The notes beneath the pieces were generated by a model. It did no database searches. It worked only from the letters and a program-made list of their open reading frames with translations, and was not told the origin of the DNA. This document shows positions 53,859-63,778 of a DNA stretch of 64,000 nucleotides, in pieces. Within the stretch, counting starts at the first letter, position 1; each line of letters starts with the position of its first letter. The DNA comes from an uncultured SAR116 cluster alpha proteobacterium (GTDB lineage Bacteria > Pseudomonadota > Alphaproteobacteria > Puniceispirillales > Puniceispirillaceae), in NCBI GenBank assembly GCA_902622515.1, contig CACNQE010000010.1:1-64000 (forward strand), read 5' to 3'. The position numbers and the translations under genes were made by a program.

Positions 53859-54677
53859 TTAATTTAGAGCTTTTTCTCCCTCTTTCAGCATCTTCAACAA
53901 TGGGATATGCAAACCTGCGTTTGCAGCTACAATATTTCCATTTTGTAATACAGTATCTCGTGAGGAAAAGTCTGAGACAAACCCTCCAGCTTCTCTTACT
54001 ATTAAAGTGCCGGCTGCAATGTCCCACAATTTGAGACCATATTCCCAAAATCCATCATATCTTCCTGCAGCCACCCAAGCAAGATCTAGAGCAGCAGAAC
54101 CAAATCGTCTTATTCCTGAGCATCTTGGCATTATGTGATTTAACTGGTTTATAAATATAATTTCCTTCTCAGGAGTGGTTTTCCCCTTGAACGGTATGCC
54201 TGTTGCAAATAAAGCTGTTTCAACCTGCTTTCTTCCAGAAACCCTAATTCTACGATCATTCAAATAGGCCCCTTTTCCATGCTCAGCAAAGAAAAATTCA
54301 TCTTTTAAAGGGTCTAAAATACCAGCCGCTAATAATTTTTTATTTTCCAAAACCGCGATCGAAATCGCAAAATGCGGAATTCCGTGAAGAAAATTCGTTG
54401 TTCCGTCTAGTGGATCAATTATCCAAGTTGGTGCGTCAATTAATGTTCCTCTGATTTTTCCTTTCTCTTCTGATATAATATTCCATTCGGGCCGCCCTAT
54501 TTGAAGCTCATTAATCAATGTTTGCTCCGCTGATAAATCAGCTTGACTAACAAAATCAGCAGCCCCTTTTCTACTTACTTGCAAATTTTCGACTTCCCCA
54601 AAATCTCGTACCATACGCCTTGCTGCTTTACTAGCTGCGTTGAAAATTACATTAATAAGCGCTGAACGTAATGCCAT
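53859..54677 (-). CDS. suhB: Inositol-1-monophosphatase family (SuhB)
   Basis: The 272-residue metal-dependent phosphatase has IISEEKGK, the metal-binding signature WIIDPLDGTTNFLHGIPHFA, and the C-terminal LKLWDIAAGTLIVREAGG. It could act on inositol phosphate or related sugars, and SuhB also has roles in rRNA transcription in E. coli. It starts 5 bp after efp and is likely co-transcribed. Confidence 0.94.
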   Translation of the reverse strand: MALRSALINVIFNAASKAARRMVRDFGEVENLQVSRKGAADFVSQADLSAEQTLINELQIGRPEWNIISEEKGKIRGTLIDAPTWIIDPLDGTTNFLHGIPHFAISIAVLENKKLLAAGILDPLKDEFFFAEHGKGAYLNDRRIRVSGRKQVETALFATGIPFKGKTTPEKEIIFINQLNHIMPRCSGIRRFGSAALDLAWVAAGRYDGFWEYGLKLWDIAAGTLIVREAGGFVSDFSSRDTVLQNGNIVAANAGLHIPLLKMLKEGEKALN

Positions 54678-54682
54678 TTGAA

Positions 54683-55249
54683 TTAATCTTTTGCTCGTTC
54701 TACATAGGTGGAATCTTCTATTTTTACCACTACTCTTGTTCCTGTCTCGATAAAAGGTGGGACCATTATGCGTACCCCATTGTCAGCAATTGCGGGTTTG
54801 TATGAAGATGAAGCTGTTTGGCCTTTCACTACTGCATCAGCTTCGATAATAGTAACTGTGGTTTGTTCGGGCAGAGTTGCAGAAATAGGTTCATCCTCAT
54901 ATGTAGCAACAGAAACTGCCATCCCGTCTTGAAGAAACGCTACGGCATCACCGATCATTTCAGATGCTATAGATATTTGTTCAAATGTTTCGGAATGCAT
55001 AAATATGTGTGCGTCCCCATCTGAATAAAGATAAGTACATTCAATTTCTTCCAAAATAACGCGTTCAACACTCTCGGTTGCACGAAAACGCTCATTTAAC
55101 TTTGTGCCATCTCGAATGTCGCGTAATTCTACTTGAGCGAAAGCACCTCCTTTTCCAGGTTTTACATGGTTTGTTTTTACGGCAACCCATAAGCGGCTAT
55201 TATGGCTAATCACATTACCTGGTTTTATTGCATTTCCATTTATTTTCAT
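54683..55249 (-). CDS. efp: Translation elongation factor P
   Basis: EF-P relieves ribosome stalling on polyproline. The start at 55249 (188 residues, [20 protein letters not shown]) is chosen because AGGAG lies 8 nt upstream; an extension to 55276 is unlikely. Domain I has the loop [13 protein letters not shown] with Lys33, the position modified by EpmA/EpmB in some bacteria. Three beta-barrel domains and the C-terminal [20 protein letters not shown] are typical. No epmA or epmB gene is adjacent. Confidence 0.97.
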   Translation of the reverse strand: MKINGNAIKPGNVISHNSRLWVAVKTNHVKPGKGGAFAQVELRDIRDGTKLNERFRATESVERVILEEIECTYLYSDGDAHIFMHSETFEQISIASEMIGDAVAFLQDGMAVSVATYEDEPISATLPEQTTVTIIEADAVVKGQTASSSYKPAIADNGVRIMVPPFIETGTRVVVKIEDSTYVERAKD

Positions 55250-55299
55250 AATTATATCTCCTTTTTTGGACTCCAATCAATATAAGACCAATATGATAA

Positions 55300-57288
55300 T
55301 TATGGTTGTTTGAGTTTGTTTTTAGCTAGATCAATAATTGCCTGGGATGTGATGCCAAAATATTTGTATAATATTTCACCAGGTGCTGAAGCTCCAAAGC
55401 TATTCATACCAATAAAATGACCATTTAAACCAATTATTTTAGACCACCCGTTCTCTACGCCTGCCTCTATTGCTATTATTACTTTTGACGGACCGCGTAA
55501 TTTTTCGATAAAAGAGTGACTTTGTTTTAAAAGTCTGTCCAGACAAGGCACAGATACTAGTCTGGTGGGAACGCTTATTGATTCGAGGTTCGTGCGTGCC
55601 TCCTCTGCAATCATAACTTCAGACCCACTTGCCATCAATGTGACGATTGGATCCTTGGCAGGCTCACTAAGTATGTATCCTCCAGCTTCTGATAAGTTTT
55701 CTTTTCTATTTTCAATTCTTAATTGAGGCAGTCCTTGACGGGATAATGCTATAATAGAAGGTGTTTTTTTAGATAGACATGCTAGTTCCCAGGCCTCTGC
55801 TGTTTCCACTATATCGCATGGTCTAAATACATCCAAATTCGGTATTAAGCGTAAAGACGCTAAATGTTCTATGGGTTGATGAGTTGGACCGTCTTCACCA
55901 AGACCGATGCTATCATGTGTCATTACGTAAATTACTTTTTGCTTCATTAAAGCAGAAAGTCTAATAGCTGGCCTACAATAATCAGTAAATACGAGAAAGG
56001 TTCCACCGAAGGGAGTTACACCTCCATGTAAAGCAAGTCCATTCATCGCGGCAGCCATTGCATGCTCTCGCACTCCATAATGTATATAGTTTCCATTATA
56101 ATTCGATGCTGAAAAAATTGTATGCTCAGCAACTTTCGTATTATTAGAACCTGTTAGATCTGAAGACCCGCCAAAAAGATTAGGGTATATTTGTATCAGT
56201 TTTTCTATAGATTTTTGGCTTGCAACCCTAGTTGCTACTTTCTGTGGTTCTTTACTTAATTCAGATTTAAATTCAGATATCACTCGATTAATATCTTCCT
56301 CATAGTCATCATTCAGGCGTTGTAAGAGCTCCTCTCCATTGTGTTCTGATTTAGCTCGCTGTTCCCAGTTTATATACTCTAGTTCACCTTTAGTTCCTGT
56401 TTTTCGCCAATCTTCTAATGTCGAGTCTGGAAGCTCAAATGGCTTAAAATTCCAGTTCAGTACTTTTTTTGTAAGCTTTGTTTCTTCTTTGCCAAGAGGT
56501 GCTCCGTGAACTTTGGCTGTGCCCGCTAAGTTAGGCGAACCAAAACCAATGCTTGTTTTGCATCTTATAAGGGATGGTTCTTCTGTGTTGGCCTTTGCAA
56601 GCTCGATTGCTTTATTTATCTGTTCGTGATCATGACCGTCACAATTAAGCACTTGCCAATTATATGATAAAAATCTCTGGGTTATATCATCTGATGTAGC
56701 TAAATCTGTCTTCCCGTCAATCGAAATGCCATTATCATCAAATAAAACAATTAGTTTGCTGAGCTTTAAGTGTCCTGCAAGTGAGGCGGCTTCATGGCTA
56801 ATTCCCTCCATTAAACAACCATCTCCTGCAATCACATAAGTCATATGATTAACAAGATTATTTCCAAATTCTGCATTTAAGTGTCTTTCTGCCATTGCAA
56901 ATCCAACAGCATTAGCGAAACCCTGACCCAATGGGCCAGTAGTAGTTTCTATTCCCAATGCGTGGCCATGTTCTGGATGCCCTGCAGTTTTTGAACCGAG
57001 TTGACGGAAATTTTTAATTTCATCAATGGTCATCCCAGGATATCCTGTGAGATGTAAAATTGAGTATAACAGCATTGATCCATGCCCAGCAGAAAGAATA
57101 AACCTGTCTCTATCTGGCCAGTTAGGATGTGTCGAACAAAATTTTAGATGATTTGAATATAAAACAGTAGCAACATCAGCCATGCCCATTGGCATTCCTG
57201 GATGCCCAGAATTTGCCTCTTCCACTGCATCCATTGAGAGTGCGCGAATTGCATTTGCCATTGAAGTTAATTTAGCAGTATTAGACAT
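55300..57288 (-). CDS. tkt: Transketolase
   Basis: The 662-residue thiamine-diphosphate enzyme moves two-carbon units in the non-oxidative pentose phosphate pathway. Signature parts include ALSMDAVEEANSGHPGMPMG at the N-terminus, the ThDP/Mg motif VIAGDGCLMEGIS, and HDSIGLGEDGPTHQPIEHLA. With zwf and pgl elsewhere in the window it supplies pentoses and erythrose-4-phosphate. It lies 50 bp upstream of efp on the same strand. Confidence 0.97.
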   Translation of the reverse strand: MSNTAKLTSMANAIRALSMDAVEEANSGHPGMPMGMADVATVLYSNHLKFCSTHPNWPDRDRFILSAGHGSMLLYSILHLTGYPGMTIDEIKNFRQLGSKTAGHPEHGHALGIETTTGPLGQGFANAVGFAMAERHLNAEFGNNLVNHMTYVIAGDGCLMEGISHEAASLAGHLKLSKLIVLFDDNGISIDGKTDLATSDDITQRFLSYNWQVLNCDGHDHEQINKAIELAKANTEEPSLIRCKTSIGFGSPNLAGTAKVHGAPLGKEETKLTKKVLNWNFKPFELPDSTLEDWRKTGTKGELEYINWEQRAKSEHNGEELLQRLNDDYEEDINRVISEFKSELSKEPQKVATRVASQKSIEKLIQIYPNLFGGSSDLTGSNNTKVAEHTIFSASNYNGNYIHYGVREHAMAAAMNGLALHGGVTPFGGTFLVFTDYCRPAIRLSALMKQKVIYVMTHDSIGLGEDGPTHQPIEHLASLRLIPNLDVFRPCDIVETAEAWELACLSKKTPSIIALSRQGLPQLRIENRKENLSEAGGYILSEPAKDPIVTLMASGSEVMIAEEARTNLESISVPTRLVSVPCLDRLLKQSHSFIEKLRGPSKVIIAIEAGVENGWSKIIGLNGHFIGMNSFGASAPGEILYKYFGITSQAIIDLAKNKLKQP

Positions 57289-57596
57289 AATTGATTTTCC
57301 TTTTGTTTTTGTCGTGTTTAAAAGTTAAACCATCACTTATAGGCTTATAAAATTCTTAAATTATAGAAAAACCGCATAAAGGTATTCTGGATATGCCTGA
57401 TTAAGTATCTACACGTCAAATGCTAGTTATTTTTTGGTTACGAAAAAACTAAATAAAATCTAAATTTGTTGCGTATTAAATTGAATATCAGGTTTTACGT
57501 CATGGTAAGACTAATGCGCAACTAATTGAGGTATTTATTTTTTTAATTAAAGAGGATAATATAAATCAAGAGTAAGAAAAAGGTTTTTTGTTCAAA
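57289..57596. other. Intergenic spacer between tkt and the DUF4164-zapA operon
   Basis: This divergent, AT-rich 308-bp spacer should carry promoters for tkt (minus) and the DUF4164-zapA operon (plus). I see weak inverted repeats only: GTTGCG (57468-57473) with CGCAAC (57517-57522), and TTAC (57495-57498) with GTAA (57505-57508). No gene, RNA or clear promoter can be assigned. Confidence 0.5.
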
Positions 57597-57878
57597 ATGA
57601 GTGAAATTGAACGAGCACTAGCAAGGCTTAGCAAGGCAGTAGATGTTTTGAAAGATAATCTTAATAAAGATTTTTCTTCCGATTCATTGTATGAATCACC
57701 CGAGGTAAAGCAGAAAGTTTCATCATTGCAACAAAGTGAAATTGCTGAATTAAACACTATAAGAAATCAAGTTTCAAATGCAATATTCCTCATTGAGCAG
57801 AAATTATATGATAACAAAGATACTGTTCGACAGAATTCTGAACATCTTGATAAAGATCATAAATCAGGAGAAGAGTGA
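57597..57878 (+). CDS. DUF4164 coiled-coil protein upstream of zapA
   Basis: The 93-residue protein starts at ATG 57597 (a TTG lies 9 nt upstream). MSEIERALARLSKAVDVLKDN and the rest are highly helical and charged. This is the usual position and form of the DUF4164 protein, a short coiled coil of unknown function preceding zapA in alphaproteobacteria. Its stop overlaps the zapA ATG (ATGA), so translation is coupled, suggesting a division-related role. Confidence 0.8.
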   Translation: MSEIERALARLSKAVDVLKDNLNKDFSSDSLYESPEVKQKVSSLQQSEIAELNTIRNQVSNAIFLIEQKLYDNKDTVRQNSEHLDKDHKSGEE

Positions 57879-58258
57879 TGAGCCAATCAACCGTGACAGT
57901 TCAAATCAATGGTCAAACATACCAAATGGGTTGTGATGCAGGTCAAGAACGCCATATTGAGGAAATGGGAAAAAATGTAGATGCGATTGTTCAGCAGTTA
58001 GTCAGTTCAGTTGGTCAAATCGGTGATACTAGGTTGTTAGCAATGGCTGGTTTAATTTTATCAGACCAAGTTCAAGCAGCAAATAAACAAATGAGTTCTT
58101 CCTCAAAAGAATTTTCAAGTAAAGATGATGATTCTTTTCCAGCTATTAAATCTGATGATATCATATTAACAAAGCAGCAAATGGAGAACCTTGTCGATCA
58201 AATTAAAACAATGGCTCTAACTATAGAGAACCTTGCACAAATTGGAGACAAAGAGTAA
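57878..58258 (+). CDS. zapA: Cell division protein ZapA
   Basis: ZapA cross-links FtsZ protofilaments at the division ring. The 126-residue protein has VTVQINGQTYQMGCDAGQE at the N-terminus, EEMGKNVDAIVQQL and RLLAMAGLILSDQVQ, typical of the family, with a Ser/Asp-rich spacer and a C-terminal helix. It precedes 6S RNA and fau, the classical arrangement across proteobacteria. Confidence 0.93.
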   Translation: MSQSTVTVQINGQTYQMGCDAGQERHIEEMGKNVDAIVQQLVSSVGQIGDTRLLAMAGLILSDQVQAANKQMSSSSKEFSSKDDDSFPAIKSDDIILTKQQMENLVDQIKTMALTIENLAQIGDKE

Positions 58259-58265
58259 AAAATCA

Positions 58266-58425
58266 TTGATAGCTGGATGGTTCGCCAGGTTTTTCAATCC
58301 CTGGGACCATAATCGTCTGTAGGGAATTGCCGCTGAGAAAGTCGAGGCTTTTTTATGTGATGCCCACCTGTAAACCAGGTCACAGAGGATGAAATCAGAC
58401 CAGCGGCTATTCCGGCTATCTCAAT
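58266..58425 (+). ncRNA. ssrS: 6S RNA
   Basis: The zapA-fau spacer is the conserved 6S RNA site. The ends pair as expected: TTGATAGCTGG (58266-58276 region) with CCGGCTATCTCAA (58412-58424), giving the long closing stem. An inner stem pairs CCGCTG with CAGCGG (around 58400-58406), leaving the central bubble that mimics an open promoter for sigma-70 polymerase. A T-rich tract follows. Bounds are approximate to a few bases. 6S RNA holds RNA polymerase in stationary phase. Confidence 0.85.
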
Positions 58426-58513
58426 TTGTTTTTTATAAGCTGAAAAAATAATTGATATGCTCTTATGATTCTTTGTGAATATTGAAAATTGCGTCTGAAT
58501 TTAGAAAACAATT

Positions 58514-59098
58514 ATGCAAGATAAACTAATCGTTCAGGAAAAAAGGCTGGCAAGGGAAAAAGCAAGGCTTATTCGAAGAAAGCTACACAAAAAATACTGT
58601 CATACTGCTTCAAAACAACTTTTAAAATTTGTGCCAGATATACTCGAGAAATTTGGACGTTCTATTGTTGCCGGCTTTTTGCCTATTAAGACGGAAATAA
58701 ATATTATCCCTTTGTTGCATGAATTAGTAACAGAACAATGTCAATTATGTCTTCCTGTAACTCCAAAAGAACCAGGTTGCCTTTTATTTCGAACTTTTTC
58801 TTTCGGACAGAATCTTGAATCAGGTCCATATAACACCAAACATCCAAATGAAGGCTCTTTTCAGGTGGTTCCAGATTTAGTTTTAGTGCCTTTACTCACT
58901 TTTGATAAAAACTATTATAGACTTGGATATGGAGGAGGTTTTTATGATAGAACGATTAGTAAATTTAGAACAACTAAGCAAAAAGTTTGGTTTGTAGGGG
59001 TTGCTTATTCGGGTCAAGCCGTCGATAAAGTGCCTATAACGTCAACCGATGAACCAATGGATGGTATTTTAACACCCTCTGGATTAATCTTGCGTTGA
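58514..59098 (+). CDS. 5-formyltetrahydrofolate cyclo-ligase
   Basis: The 194-residue YgfA/MTHFS-family enzyme converts 5-formyl-THF to 5,10-methenyl-THF with ATP. The ATP and folate-binding GYGGGFYDRTI motif is clear near residue 140, preceded by VPLLTFDKNYYRLG. The N-terminal KARLIRRKL binds phosphate. It is directly downstream of 6S RNA, as in E. coli, and probably transcribed with it. Confidence 0.95.
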   Translation: MQDKLIVQEKRLAREKARLIRRKLHKKYCHTASKQLLKFVPDILEKFGRSIVAGFLPIKTEINIIPLLHELVTEQCQLCLPVTPKEPGCLLFRTFSFGQNLESGPYNTKHPNEGSFQVVPDLVLVPLLTFDKNYYRLGYGGGFYDRTISKFRTTKQKVWFVGVAYSGQAVDKVPITSTDEPMDGILTPSGLILR

Positions 59099-59132
59099 AA
59101 TAGGGTTAAGTTAAACGAAGAAGGCCTTTCTA

Positions 59133-59936
59133 ATGCGAATTTTGTTTCTTGGAGATATTGTAGGACGAGCAGCAAGGAACAAAGCTTTGTCTCAAACTGC
59201 AGGACTTAAAGAAAAACATAAATGTGATTTTGTGGTTACAAACTGTGAGAATGCTGCAGGCGGATTTGGGGTAACAGCTGAGATTTGCAATGCATTATTT
59301 GATGCAGGCAACGATGTTCTCACAAGCGGAAATCATATCTGGGATAAATCAGAAATTTCTAGTTATATTGCCACCGAACCAAGATTAATACGTCCATTAA
59401 ACATGAAAGAAGGTTTCCCAGGTGATGGCTTTGTAATTACTTCAAATATGGAGGGAAGACGTCTTGCTGTTTTGAATGTAATTACTAATTTATTCATGTC
59501 AGATTATTTAAATGTATTTTCTTCGCTAGAAGATTTTCTTGGACGAGTAAAGTTAGGAAGAGATGCTGATGCAATTTTGGTGGATGTCCATGGTGAGGCT
59601 ACTTCTGAAAAAATGGCAATAGGCCACTTCTTAGACGGAAGAGTTTCATGTGTGGTTGGGACACATACCCATGTGCCTACAGCAGATTATCAAATTCTTG
59701 AAGGAGGAACTGCATACCAAACAGATGCTGGTATGTGTGGTGATTACAATTCTGTAATTGGAATGAGTAAAGAGGTTGCAACAAGCAGATTTCGTCAGGA
59801 TGTATCCGGTAGGTTGACAGTTGCAACAGGTGAAATCACCTTGTGTGGTATAATTGTTGATATAGATGATGAAACAGGTCTTGCAATTGCAATTCAGCCA
59901 TTAAGAAAGGGAGGCAGGTTGGCAGAAACACTCTAA
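59133..59936 (+). CDS. YmdB family metallophosphoesterase
   Basis: The 267-residue protein is of the TIGR00282/YmdB type, a binuclear metallophosphoesterase; the Bacillus YmdB acts on cyclic nucleotides. Metal-ligand motifs are FLGDIVGRAARN (Asp8), NCENAAGGFGVT, SGNHIWDK and GTHTHVPTAD. Length is standard. It lies between fau and yebC, with 34 bp and 186 bp spacers. The role in alphaproteobacteria is unknown. Confidence 0.93.
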   Translation: MRILFLGDIVGRAARNKALSQTAGLKEKHKCDFVVTNCENAAGGFGVTAEICNALFDAGNDVLTSGNHIWDKSEISSYIATEPRLIRPLNMKEGFPGDGFVITSNMEGRRLAVLNVITNLFMSDYLNVFSSLEDFLGRVKLGRDADAILVDVHGEATSEKMAIGHFLDGRVSCVVGTHTHVPTADYQILEGGTAYQTDAGMCGDYNSVIGMSKEVATSRFRQDVSGRLTVATGEITLCGIIVDIDDETGLAIAIQPLRKGGRLAETL

Positions 59937-59986
59937 TCTCTCGATATGATAAGCGGATATTTTTTTCATTCTAATGTTGGAATCAG

Positions 59987-60005
59987 ACCATTTTAATGGT
60001 TTTTT
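59987..60005 (+). terminator. Weak intrinsic terminator after the ymdB-family gene
   Basis: ACCATT and AATGGT form a short stem with a 2-nt to 6-nt loop, immediately followed by a T run. The stem is short, so this is a tentative call in the 186-bp spacer before yebC. Confidence 0.4.
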
Positions 60006-60122
60006 GGGTAGTTTTCTGATATGTAGTCTTCCAGAAATATTTCATTAAGAAAAATATTTCAGCCTACTCTGGTTTTCTAAGAACGATTAGACGAGAAAAA
60101 ATGGTTACAAAGAGAAAAATTA

Positions 60123-60866
60123 ATGGCAGGGCATTCTAAATTTAAAAATATACAGCATCGCAAAGGTGCCCAGGACAAAAAACGAGCAAAAATATTTACA
60201 AGATTAATTAAAGAATTATCTGTTGCAGCTCGTTCCAGCACTGACCCCGCGAGTAATCCTAGATTGCGAAGTGCGCTTGCTGCTGCTCGGTCTGCTAATA
60301 TGCCGAAGGACAATATCGATCGCGTTTTAAAGAAAGCAGAGGGAGGTGAAGGCGAGGCCTATGAAGAAATAAGATATGAGGGCTATGGACCAGGTGGGGT
60401 AGCCTTTATTGTAGAAGCAATGACTGATAACCGAAATCGGACGGCATCTGAAATTCGTTCTTATTTCTCTAAATTTGGCGGTGCACTTGCAGAGACGGGG
60501 TCTGTGAGTTTTATGTTCGATAAAGTAGGACAAATTATTTATCCAATATCAGTGGCTAATAATGAATCGATGTTTGATACTGCATTGGAGGCTGGAGCTG
60601 ACAATCTAGAAACAGACGATGATAGCTACGTCTTAACGACTACTCCAGAGGATTTTAATTCAGTACGAGAAAATATGGAGCGATATTATTCTGCCCCCGA
60701 AGAAGCTAGTTTAGTTTGGCGACCCCAAAATACTATTTTAGTGGAGGAAGCAAATGCGTCTACACTTCTAAAGCTATATGATGCATTAGATGAAAATGAT
60801 GATGTTCAAAATGTATTTTCTAATTTTGAAATTTCAGATGAGATTATGGCTAAACTGGATGGATAG
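60123..60866 (+). CDS. yebC: YebC/PmpR family protein
   Basis: The 247-residue protein carries the invariant N-terminus MAGHSKFKNIQHRKGAQDKK and RYEGYGPGGVAFIVEAMTDN. YebC-family proteins act as translation factors on problematic sequences and were earlier described as transcription regulators. It leads the yebC-ruvC-ruvA-ruvB-ybgC-tolQ run, as in many alphaproteobacteria. Confidence 0.97.
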   Translation: MAGHSKFKNIQHRKGAQDKKRAKIFTRLIKELSVAARSSTDPASNPRLRSALAAARSANMPKDNIDRVLKKAEGGEGEAYEEIRYEGYGPGGVAFIVEAMTDNRNRTASEIRSYFSKFGGALAETGSVSFMFDKVGQIIYPISVANNESMFDTALEAGADNLETDDDSYVLTTTPEDFNSVRENMERYYSAPEEASLVWRPQNTILVEEANASTLLKLYDALDENDDVQNVFSNFEISDEIMAKLDG

Positions 60867-60871
60867 CATTT

Positions 60872-61453
60872 GTGGTAATTTCAAAAGGTAATAGGCTTGA
60901 AACAAAAATGCTTGGCATCGACCCTGGTCTGCAGCGTACAGGATGGGGCATCGTTCTTCAATCCGGTTCAAAACTCACGCACGTAGCTCATGGAACGATA
61001 AAAACCAAAACTACTTGGACATCTGCTAACAGGTTGGACGTGATTCATTGCAGTTTGAACGAGGTGATTACAAACTGGCGCCCTAACAAAGCTGCTGTAG
61101 AACAGATATTTGTTGCAAAAGGCGCTGAATCGGCTTTGAAACTTGGTATGGCTAGAGGTGTAGCAATGCAAACTTGCGCTGGAAAAGGACTAGATTTGAC
61201 GGAAATTTCCGCAAGGCAAGTTAAAAAGGCAGTTACAGGCACAGGAGCTGCAGATAAAACACAAGTAGCGGCAATGGTTGAAAAATTATTAAATATTAAA
61301 CCAGAAGGGCTAGACGCATCAGATGCGCTTGCGATAGCAATTTCTGGAATTAATATGTGGCCGAATTATAGTGTCGATAGAACAAACTTGCCGACAGGTA
61401 ATGGACTTAAAAGTGCGATAGAAGCCGCTCTTATAAAAGAACAACGGAGATAG
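60872..61453 (+). CDS. ruvC: Holliday junction resolvase RuvC
   Basis: RuvC cuts four-way junctions bound by RuvAB. The product shows the RNase-H-like catalytic residues: GIDPGLQRTGWG with the first Asp, VEQIFVAKG with Glu, and DASDALAIAI with the C-terminal Asp pair. The 193-residue call uses GTG 60872; an ATG at 60908 would give 181 residues starting at MLGIDPGL and is equally plausible. It starts 5 bp after yebC. Confidence 0.94.
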   Translation: MVISKGNRLETKMLGIDPGLQRTGWGIVLQSGSKLTHVAHGTIKTKTTWTSANRLDVIHCSLNEVITNWRPNKAAVEQIFVAKGAESALKLGMARGVAMQTCAGKGLDLTEISARQVKKAVTGTGAADKTQVAAMVEKLLNIKPEGLDASDALAIAISGINMWPNYSVDRTNLPTGNGLKSAIEAALIKEQRR

Positions 61454-61460
61454 CATTATT

Positions 61461-62075
61461 ATGATTGCAAGATTAAGAGGACAAATTGTGGAGCAAAATG
61501 CCAATCAGTTGATTCTTGATGTTCATGGTGTTGGATACCTCATTACAGTTTCCTCATTTACATTAACAAGGATTAATAGGGAAACAGGTGATATTTCATT
61601 ATTGATAGAGATGTTTGTGCGTGAAGACTCAATAACCTTATATGGGTTCTATACAAGTGAGGAAAAATCTGCCTTTATTTTACTTAATTCTGTGCAGGGT
61701 GTGGGTGCAAAAGCTGCCATTTCCCTGTTATCAGCTCTAACGCCAGATGATTTGAAACAGGCAATATTAACATCTGATAAGGCGATGGTGAGCCGAGCAG
61801 ATGGGGTTGGTCCGAAATTAGCCCAAAGAATTGTAAATGAATTAGCTGAAAAAATAGGAAAATTACCATCTAATTTGAGTAATCCTGAGACTATGGCGGT
61901 TCCAACTGGCTCAACCCAATCATCCACTGGGGAAGATGCTGCATCTGCTCTAACAAATTTAGGATATTCACGTAACGAAGCTTGGATAGCTATTCAGAGG
62001 GCCTCCACAAAATCAGATACTCAGGATCTTAAACAATTATTGAATCAAGCGCTAAAAGAGATTGGTCAAAAATAA
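61461..62075 (+). CDS. ruvA: Holliday junction branch migration protein RuvA
   Basis: The 204-residue RuvA tetramer binds the junction and loads RuvB. It has an OB-fold N-terminus ([20 protein letters not shown]), helix-hairpin-helix motifs ([17 protein letters not shown] and [15 protein letters not shown]) and a C-terminal domain III ([13 protein letters not shown]) that contacts RuvB. It starts 7 bp after ruvC and overlaps ruvB by one base. Confidence 0.97.
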   Translation: MIARLRGQIVEQNANQLILDVHGVGYLITVSSFTLTRINRETGDISLLIEMFVREDSITLYGFYTSEEKSAFILLNSVQGVGAKAAISLLSALTPDDLKQAILTSDKAMVSRADGVGPKLAQRIVNELAEKIGKLPSNLSNPETMAVPTGSTQSSTGEDAASALTNLGYSRNEAWIAIQRASTKSDTQDLKQLLNQALKEIGQK

Positions 62076-63142
62076 TGAATGATAAAACAAGTATTCAGAA
62101 AGATGAACGCTTAATAAGCCCAGAAAATACAGAGAATTATGACCCCGCTTTAAGACCAAGAAAACTTCAAGATTTCATAGGTCAGGGTATTGGAAGACAA
62201 AACTTAGAGACATTTATTGCTGCATCAGTTCAACGACAAGATGCGTTAGACCACACCCTGCTTCATGGGCCACCTGGACTTGGTAAGACAACGATGGCGC
62301 AAATAATCTCAACAGAGTTGGGTGTAGGTTTTCGTGCAACTTCAGGCCCCGTCATCGCTAGGTCAGGTGATTTAGCTGCTTTACTTACAAACTTGACCGC
62401 TAGAGATATATTGTTCATTGATGAGATTCATCGTCTTAACCCCGCCGTAGAAGAAATACTCTATCCCGCTATGGAAGATTTTCAGCTTGATCTTATTATA
62501 GGGGAAGGGCCATCCGCACGTTCAGTTAGGATTGATTTGCCCCAATTTACTTTGGTGGGAGCCACAACAAGAGCGGGTTTACTCACTACTCCTCTGAGAG
62601 ACCGATTTGGAATTCAAATGCGGATGCAATTCTATTCAAATGAGGAATTAGTGGAAATCCTATTGCGCCAATCAAAAACAATGAGCGTAGCACTTGCAGA
62701 TGACGGTGCCGTTGAAATCGCTAGACGGGCGAGAGGAACGCCAAGAGTTGCAGGAAGATTATTAAGGCGCGTTAGAGATATTGTTGCTGTAGATGGGGAA
62801 CCCTTAATTACAAAACAGTTAGCTGATGCAGCACTAACAAGATTGGAGGTAGATCAAAAGGGATTAGATCAAATGGATCGTCGTTATTTAAAAAGTCTTG
62901 CTAAAAATTATGGTGGTGGTCCAGTTGGAATAGAAACTCTTGCGGCTGTACTCGCCGAACAGCGTGATATGTTAGAGGAGGTAATTGAGCCGTTTTTGTT
63001 ACAAACTGGACTATTAATGAGAACTCCTAGGGGCCGCTGTTTATCTAAATTAGGCTGGGAATATATAGGGTTTGAGCCGCCAGAAGGAGCAGCCAAACAA
63101 CTAGAATTTTTAAGTCAGGAGCTACACCATGAAAATGAATAA
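62075..63142 (+). CDS. ruvB: Holliday junction helicase RuvB
   Basis: The 355-residue AAA+ motor drives branch migration. It shows [12 protein letters not shown], Walker [10 protein letters not shown], Walker [12 protein letters not shown], sensor [19 protein letters not shown] and the winged-helix C-terminus with RTPRGR. Length is standard for the family. Confidence 0.98.
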   Translation: MNDKTSIQKDERLISPENTENYDPALRPRKLQDFIGQGIGRQNLETFIAASVQRQDALDHTLLHGPPGLGKTTMAQIISTELGVGFRATSGPVIARSGDLAALLTNLTARDILFIDEIHRLNPAVEEILYPAMEDFQLDLIIGEGPSARSVRIDLPQFTLVGATTRAGLLTTPLRDRFGIQMRMQFYSNEELVEILLRQSKTMSVALADDGAVEIARRARGTPRVAGRLLRRVRDIVAVDGEPLITKQLADAALTRLEVDQKGLDQMDRRYLKSLAKNYGGGPVGIETLAAVLAEQRDMLEEVIEPFLLQTGLLMRTPRGRCLSKLGWEYIGFEPPEGAAKQLEFLSQELHHENE

Positions 63143-63230
63143 GAACATTGATTTAATCAATGATAAAATATTTCTTTAATTTATCTAAATCTATTTCCCA
63201 AATTTTTATAACTTCAATATGGATGTCTAA

Positions 63231-63674
63231 ATGGTCGAATTAGAGATAAATTTGAATGGAAATATTGCAGAAAAAAAACACCTTTATACTCTAATTGTTC
63301 AATATGAAGATACAGATGCTGGGGGAGTTGTTTACCATTCAAATTACCTAAATTATGCAGAGCGGGGAAGGTCAGCTTTCTTGCGTTGCCTTGGGATAGA
63401 TTTAAACAAATATTTGAAAGATGAGGGTAAAACGATTTTAATTACTCGGATTGAAATTGATTATTTGGTCTCTGCACAATTAAATAATTATCTTATAGTT
63501 GAAACATCTATATGTAAAATCGGGAAAACCCGTTTAGATTTAAAACAAATTATTAAAAAAAAAGAAGATGGACATATTTTTGCCAGACTTCAAGTGCAAG
63601 CCGTTTGGGTTGAGCTTAACAAAGGAGCCCGAAGATTACCTCAATTCTTAATTAAAAAATTGGAAAACATATGA
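63231..63674 (+). CDS. ybgC: Tol-Pal associated acyl-CoA thioesterase YbgC
   Basis: The 147-residue hotdog-fold thioesterase has QYEDTDAGGVVYHSNYLNYAERGR with the catalytic Asp and the family loop. It hydrolyses acyl-CoA or acyl-ACP and is the normal first gene of tol-pal operons. It lies 88 bp after ruvB and 104 bp before tolQ. Confidence 0.94.
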   Translation: MVELEINLNGNIAEKKHLYTLIVQYEDTDAGGVVYHSNYLNYAERGRSAFLRCLGIDLNKYLKDEGKTILITRIEIDYLVSAQLNNYLIVETSICKIGKTRLDLKQIIKKKEDGHIFARLQVQAVWVELNKGARRLPQFLIKKLENI

Positions 63675-63778
63675 AATAACAATAAAACTAGAGAGATGGA
63701 AATATAAATGAAATAATTTATGAAATAAATAAGTCAAAAAAGCTTATAAAAAAATTGTAGTTTTTAGGAATATAATAA

